From assembly GCA_017999015.1 (NCBI GenBank), contig JAGOBZ010000096.1, positions 1 through 9,802 on the forward strand: a stretch of 9,802 bases of DNA, read 5' to 3'. The notes beneath the pieces were generated by a model. It had not been told where the DNA came from. It saw only the letters and a list, made by a program, of their open reading frames with translations, and did not search any database. Each line of letters opens with the position of its first letter. Position 1 is the first letter of the stretch. Position numbers and translations under genes: made by a program. Shown in pieces: positions 7,012 through 9,802 of this stretch. The DNA comes from Kiritimatiellia bacterium. GTDB lineage: Bacteria > Verrucomicrobiota > Kiritimatiellia > RFP12 > UBA1067.

Positions 7012-7263
7012 TCAGTACATTTTTTCGTACTCGCCCTTGCCCAGCCGCTTCAGTTTCGTGAAACCGGCGGCTTTGGCGCGGTCGTCGAGCTTGGATTTGG
7101 AGCGTCCGATGGCCGGCGCGGCGATGACACGCCGCACGGGTGCGCCGCAATCCGGGCACGCGGTCAGACGCGGATCGTGAATCGACTGGACACACTCAAA
7201 GCCATCGGCGCATCGGGGGCAGTGTTGTTTGGGGCTTGAGGCCTCATACTCGTAAACGGGCAT
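7012..7263 (-). CDS. FmdB family zinc ribbon protein
   Basis: An 83-residue protein starting at the ATG at 7263, giving the MPVYEYEA opening typical of FmdB-family proteins; a GTG four codons upstream is in frame but would add residues the family lacks. Two CxxC pairs, Cys-15/Cys-18 and Cys-36/Cys-39, can bind one zinc. The first pair is shifted by an insert (ASSPKQH) relative to the common MPTYEYxCxxCG form, and Cys-24 is extra. LTACPDCGAPVRRVIAAPAIG (33-53) is the well conserved second half. The tail is basic and Lys-rich (SKSKLDDRAKAAGFTKLKRL). The family was named for a putative regulator of formamidase, but its general role is uncertain. It sits directly upstream of epmA and is probably cotranscribed; a link to translation is inference. 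Confidence 0.88.
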   Translation of the reverse strand: MPVYEYEASSPKQHCPRCADGFECVQSIHDPRLTACPDCGAPVRRVIAAPAIGRSKSKLDDRAKAAGFTKLKRLGKGEYEKMY

Positions 7264-7361
7264 AATGGTTCTCACTTGATTCTTGGGTCACGTACGCCCG
7301 CAAGAGTAACATAATGCGACGCGCTTGAGTATGCGCGAAATGCGTTGAAGCTGAAAGCTGC

Positions 7362-7379
7362 CGCTTGAATCTTCAAGCG
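7362..7379 (-). terminator. inverted repeat just after the J-domain gene (possible terminator)
   Basis: CGCTTGAA and TTCAAGCG form a perfect 8-base inverted repeat around two bases (7-bp stem, 4-base loop in practice). It begins four bases past the stop of the J-domain gene. No T-run follows on the minus strand, so rho-independent termination is doubtful; it may be an RNA-stabilising hairpin. Confidence 0.35.
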
Positions 7380-7383
7380 CGAC

Positions 7384-8304
7384 TTAACGGCGAGACAGGA
7401 GGTGCGCGGCGAGGTCGTGGTCAAAGGCCAGCAGGGTCTGGCACTGGGTGCAGCGCGCCGAGTCGATCTGCCGGACCTCCGCCGGCAGGGCCGCGCGTTC
7501 GCCGCAGACGAAACAGCGGACCGCGGCACCGGCCGTGGCGGCCGCAAGCTGTCCGGTGGCGGCGTCGCGCGCGAACCAGTCGTCCGACGGCCGTCCGCTG
7601 AGCGTGTCGTAGGCGGCCTTGATCTGCGCGAACTTTTCGGCCGTCAGCGCCTGAATGGCCGGGTCGAGGCCGCTGTGTTTGTCCGGATGATACGTCAGAC
7701 TGAGCGCGCGGTACGCGCTTTTGATCTGCGCGTCATCGGCCGTGTAGTGGACGCCCAGCGTGTGGCAGGCCTCGCGCCGTTCCTGCGCGGAGGCTGAACG
7801 CCGCACATAAAGCAGCGAAGCGTTGCGGAGATCGTCATCGTGAAGTCCGGCCGGACGCGCGTAACCGGCGATGCAGTCGGCCTCGGCCGGTGTTGCGTCA
7901 CCGTCGCTGACCGCCACGCGCCACAGCCAGACGGCCGACGCGCGCGCGAGATCGGGCGTGTCGCGCACCAGCGCGGCGAGCCGGGCCAGCGGACGGTCGA
8001 TCCGCGCGCAGTCGTCGATCAGATACGAGAGATCGTGCGGCGAAAGCGCGCCGCCGACCGCCTGGTTAAGCTCGGCGAGGATCGCGCGGATGGCGAGGTC
8101 CTCGCGAGCGGTGTACCGGCCGTCGACCCGGGCCAGTTCATACAGCGACGCGGCGGTGACGGCGATCAGGCGCTGCGCCTGTTTCTGCGGCGTGGGCGCC
8201 TTGCGGTCCACGAGATAATGGCCGGCGGCGGCGCCGGCCACCGCGCCCCAGGGACCGAGGAACGAGCCGATGCTGCCGCCGATCATTTTACCTTGCCAAG
8301 ACAT
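7384..8304 (-). CDS. DjlA-like J-domain protein with TerB-like region and C-terminal zinc ribbon
   Basis: A 306-residue co-chaperone. Residues 8-31 are a Gly/Ala-rich hydrophobic stretch (IGGSIGSFLGPWGAVAGAAAGHYL) placed like the membrane anchor of E. coli DjlA, followed by a basic VDRK. Residues 45-165 are helical and acidic with the paired pattern ELARVDGRYTAREDLAI and WRVAVSDGDATPAEADCIAGYA, typical of TerB/DjlA domains. Residues 180-238 are a J domain with the HPD motif at 206-208 (TYHPDKH), which stimulates the ATPase of a DnaK partner. Unlike E. coli DjlA, where the J domain is terminal, here about 65 residues follow and contain a CxxC pair at 264/267 and another at 285/288, a probable zinc ribbon. 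The ATG at 8304 has no Shine-Dalgarno, and the leader is pyrimidine-rich. It lies 51 bases after the GH97 stop. Confidence 0.87.
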   Translation of the reverse strand: MSWQGKMIGGSIGSFLGPWGAVAGAAAGHYLVDRKAPTPQKQAQRLIAVTAASLYELARVDGRYTAREDLAIRAILAELNQAVGGALSPHDLSYLIDDCARIDRPLARLAALVRDTPDLARASAVWLWRVAVSDGDATPAEADCIAGYARPAGLHDDDLRNASLLYVRRSASAQERREACHTLGVHYTADDAQIKSAYRALSLTYHPDKHSGLDPAIQALTAEKFAQIKAAYDTLSGRPSDDWFARDAATGQLAAATAGAAVRCFVCGERAALPAEVRQIDSARCTQCQTLLAFDHDLAAHLLSRR

Positions 8305-8355
8305 ATTGAAAATGAGGGGATCGCGAAAAGAGAGAGAGGGGGTGGGGTGTCGGCG

Positions 8356-9802
8356 TCAGGGTGCCGGGACGAGGTGGACGGCGTGGCCGCCGTTCATGGC
8401 CATGTCGGCGGTGAGGGTGTCGGCGGCGGTCACACGGCGCGTGGCGCACGCAACGCGCGTGCGGTCTGACCCGTCCGGCGCGCCGTCGCTGTAAAGGGCG
8501 GCGGTGTAGGTCTTGCCGGGGGTGAGGAACGAGAGGGGGAGCTCCAGCGTGCGGCGCTCAAGGGCATTGATGGTGCCGATGAACCAGGCATCGCCGCTGC
8601 GCCGCGCGATCGAGGCGTACGCGCCGATCCGCCCGTGCAGTGCGCGCGTGTCGTCCCAGACCGTCGGCATCTGGCGCCAGAAGTCCAGCTCCGGTTCGCC
8701 TTTGTACATGCCGGGGTTGTCGTACCAGAAGAGGAATTGCCAAGGGCTGTAGGTGACGACACCCAGCGCGAGCTGATGCGCCCGCGTGTTCTTGACGCGC
8801 CCGTTGTACCAGCACGGCGTGTAGTCGCCGGGACCGCACAGGTAACGGATGAAGGGCAGCGCGCAGTTGTGCGGCGCGTCCGGCATCTCCTCGTTGCCGC
8901 GGATGCCTTCGACCGTCATGACGTTGGGCCAGGTGCGCTGGTTGCCGGTGAGGCGGTATTCGTCATGGATGTCGATCATCATGCGCGCTTCGCCGGCTTT
9001 GCGGATGGCGTCCGAGAGCCAGCTTGTCCACTTCTGGCTGCCCACGTTGACAAAGCCGTACTTCATGCCGACGATGCCCCATGAGGTGTAGAGCGGCAGC
9101 AGGTCGTCGAGACGGCGCTCCAGTTCGCGGCGGTTGACGTAGACGATGACGCCGACGCCGTTCGTCTTGGCGTAACGGATGACCTCGGGCAGGTCCAGCG
9201 GCCCTTTGGAGCGTTTGGGGTCAAGCGTGACGGTGCGCGCGTCCGAGGCGTCGTCATACTCATGGCCGTACCAGCCCGCGTCGAATTCGATGTATTGCAG
9301 GTTCATGGTCTTGGCGAAGTCCACGCACGCCAAGCCGCCTTTCGTGGTGAGGGAGGTCTCGCGGATGACTTTGCCGGGTTTGATCCACGAGGTGTCAGCG
9401 ATCCGCGAGGGTTCGTTGAGGTTGAGGATAAAATCGTTTTGTTCCAGCAGGCGGCAGGCGTTGTCCGCCACCATGACATAACGCCAAGGTGACACGCCTG
9501 CTTTTTCGAGTGAGACGGGGCTGTCGAGGTCAGCCTTGAGCGTGTACGGCTTGCCCGGGACAGGCGCGAATTTCATGCGGGCGAAATCGACGAGCGCCGC
9601 TTCGCCGATGGCGGCAACCGGGCCTTCGGCGGTCTCGACAGTGAGCGGACGCTCCGCGCCTTTTTTGACGGCGGAGAGCGCTTCCGGCTTGTACTCGCCC
9701 TGTGCGGCGTAGACGGGCCAGGCACGGTGGTCGCCGGTGAAAGCGAACTCGGTGAGTTCGTTTGTGACAGACGCGCGCAACCGGAGCGGCGCCGACACCG
9801 CG
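8356..9802 (-). CDS. glycoside hydrolase family 97 protein, 5' end outside window
   Basis: The frame is open to the right edge, so the N-terminus is missing; a GTG at 9798 is unlikely to be the start, because GH97 proteins carry about 250 residues of beta-sandwich before the barrel and only about 140 are visible. Numbering from that GTG: sandwich end with SPWRYVMVADNACRLLEQN (103-121); the (beta/alpha)8 barrel begins around 150 with YIEFDAGWYG (169-178), KYGF (246-249), DIHDEYRLTG (276-285), RTWPNVMTVEGIRGNEEM (288-305) and CGPGDYTPCWYN (321-332). The C-terminal beta domain runs from about 400. The family cleaves alpha-glucosides (SusB, inverting) or alpha-galactosides (retaining) with calcium. 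Gly-248 occupies the retaining-nucleophile Asp position, arguing for the inverting type. Several GH97 proteins are periplasmic; the signal peptide would lie outside this window. Substrate is undetermined. Confidence 0.92.
   Translation of the reverse strand, partial: AVSAPLRLRASVTNELTEFAFTGDHRAWPVYAAQGEYKPEALSAVKKGAERPLTVETAEGPVAAIGEAALVDFARMKFAPVPGKPYTLKADLDSPVSLEKAGVSPWRYVMVADNACRLLEQNDFILNLNEPSRIADTSWIKPGKVIRETSLTTKGGLACVDFAKTMNLQYIEFDAGWYGHEYDDASDARTVTLDPKRSKGPLDLPEVIRYAKTNGVGVIVYVNRRELERRLDDLLPLYTSWGIVGMKYGFVNVGSQKWTSWLSDAIRKAGEARMMIDIHDEYRLTGNQRTWPNVMTVEGIRGNEEMPDAPHNCALPFIRYLCGPGDYTPCWYNGRVKNTRAHQLALGVVTYSPWQFLFWYDNPGMYKGEPELDFWRQMPTVWDDTRALHGRIGAYASIARRSGDAWFIGTINALERRTLELPLSFLTPGKTYTAALYSDGAPDGSDRTRVACATRRVTAADTLTADMAMNGGHAVHLVPAP

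Noticed and set aside
6998..7195. N-terminal extension of epmA to an upstream start at 7195
   Set aside because: It would translate the FmdB gene in a second frame, giving an Arg-rich sequence without homology, while the GTG at 6997 has a near-perfect Shine-Dalgarno.
8329..8348. Purine-rich tract (agagagag followed by G-runs) between GH97 and the J-domain gene
   Set aside because: Short and imperfect; not enough G-runs for a convincing quadruplex and no repeat structure beyond simple sequence.
7840..8469. 209-codon plus-strand frame
   Set aside because: Antisense to the J-domain and GH97 genes; no domain, Arg/Gly-rich composition, so a GC-driven shadow.
1..9802. CRISPR array, insertion sequence, phage or defence island
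   Set aside because: No direct repeats with regular spacing, no transposase, integrase, nuclease-helicase or toxin-antitoxin type product was seen on either strand.

Overview
The window looks like chromosomal DNA from a GC-rich (by eye about 60-65% G+C) member of the PVC superphylum, most plausibly Verrucomicrobiota/Kiritimatiellota. The strongest pointer is a 51-residue basic protein at 4516-4671 whose start (MSQHSSLK) and RNVLKRFER core match the 'small basic protein' family that I know only from Chlamydiae/Verrucomicrobia-type genomes. The FmdB-type zinc ribbon with an inserted, Cys-shifted N-terminus and the secreted multidomain beta-rich protein fit the same group. I see no insertion sequence, phage gene, CRISPR array, tRNA or rRNA.

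Layout. Eight of the nine genes are on the minus strand. Reading that strand from right to left: a glycoside hydrolase family 97 enzyme (5' end beyond base 9802), a DjlA-like J-domain/TerB protein with a C-terminal zinc ribbon, an FmdB-family zinc ribbon protein, and EpmA (EF-P beta-lysine ligase, with a GTG start just after the FmdB stop). EpmA meets the only plus-strand gene, a U32-family TrhP/RlhA-type protein, tail to tail; their two TAA stops share the palindrome TTAA. Left of the U32 gene is a 179-base divergent intergenic region, then the small basic protein with a good promoter, a strong ribosome binding site and a rho-independent terminator. After that come an exported SH3-like protein, holA (DNA polymerase III delta subunit), and a very large exported protein whose ATG overlaps the holA stop (ATGA) and whose 3' end lies beyond base 1. 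This last gene is a single open frame of 756 codons inside the window.

How the genes fit together. Several belong to the translation and RNA-modification core: EpmA acts on EF-P, U32 proteins of this type hydroxylate tRNA or rRNA bases, and the small basic protein is probably ribosome- or nucleic-acid-associated (inference). HolA is replisome clamp-loader machinery. GH97 and the large exported protein point to polysaccharide use and envelope or secreted functions. I do not see a clear new defence or mobile system. The points most worth checking are the holA-coupled giant exported protein, the altered catalytic residues in the GH97 enzyme, and the zinc-ribbon-tailed DjlA-like protein.
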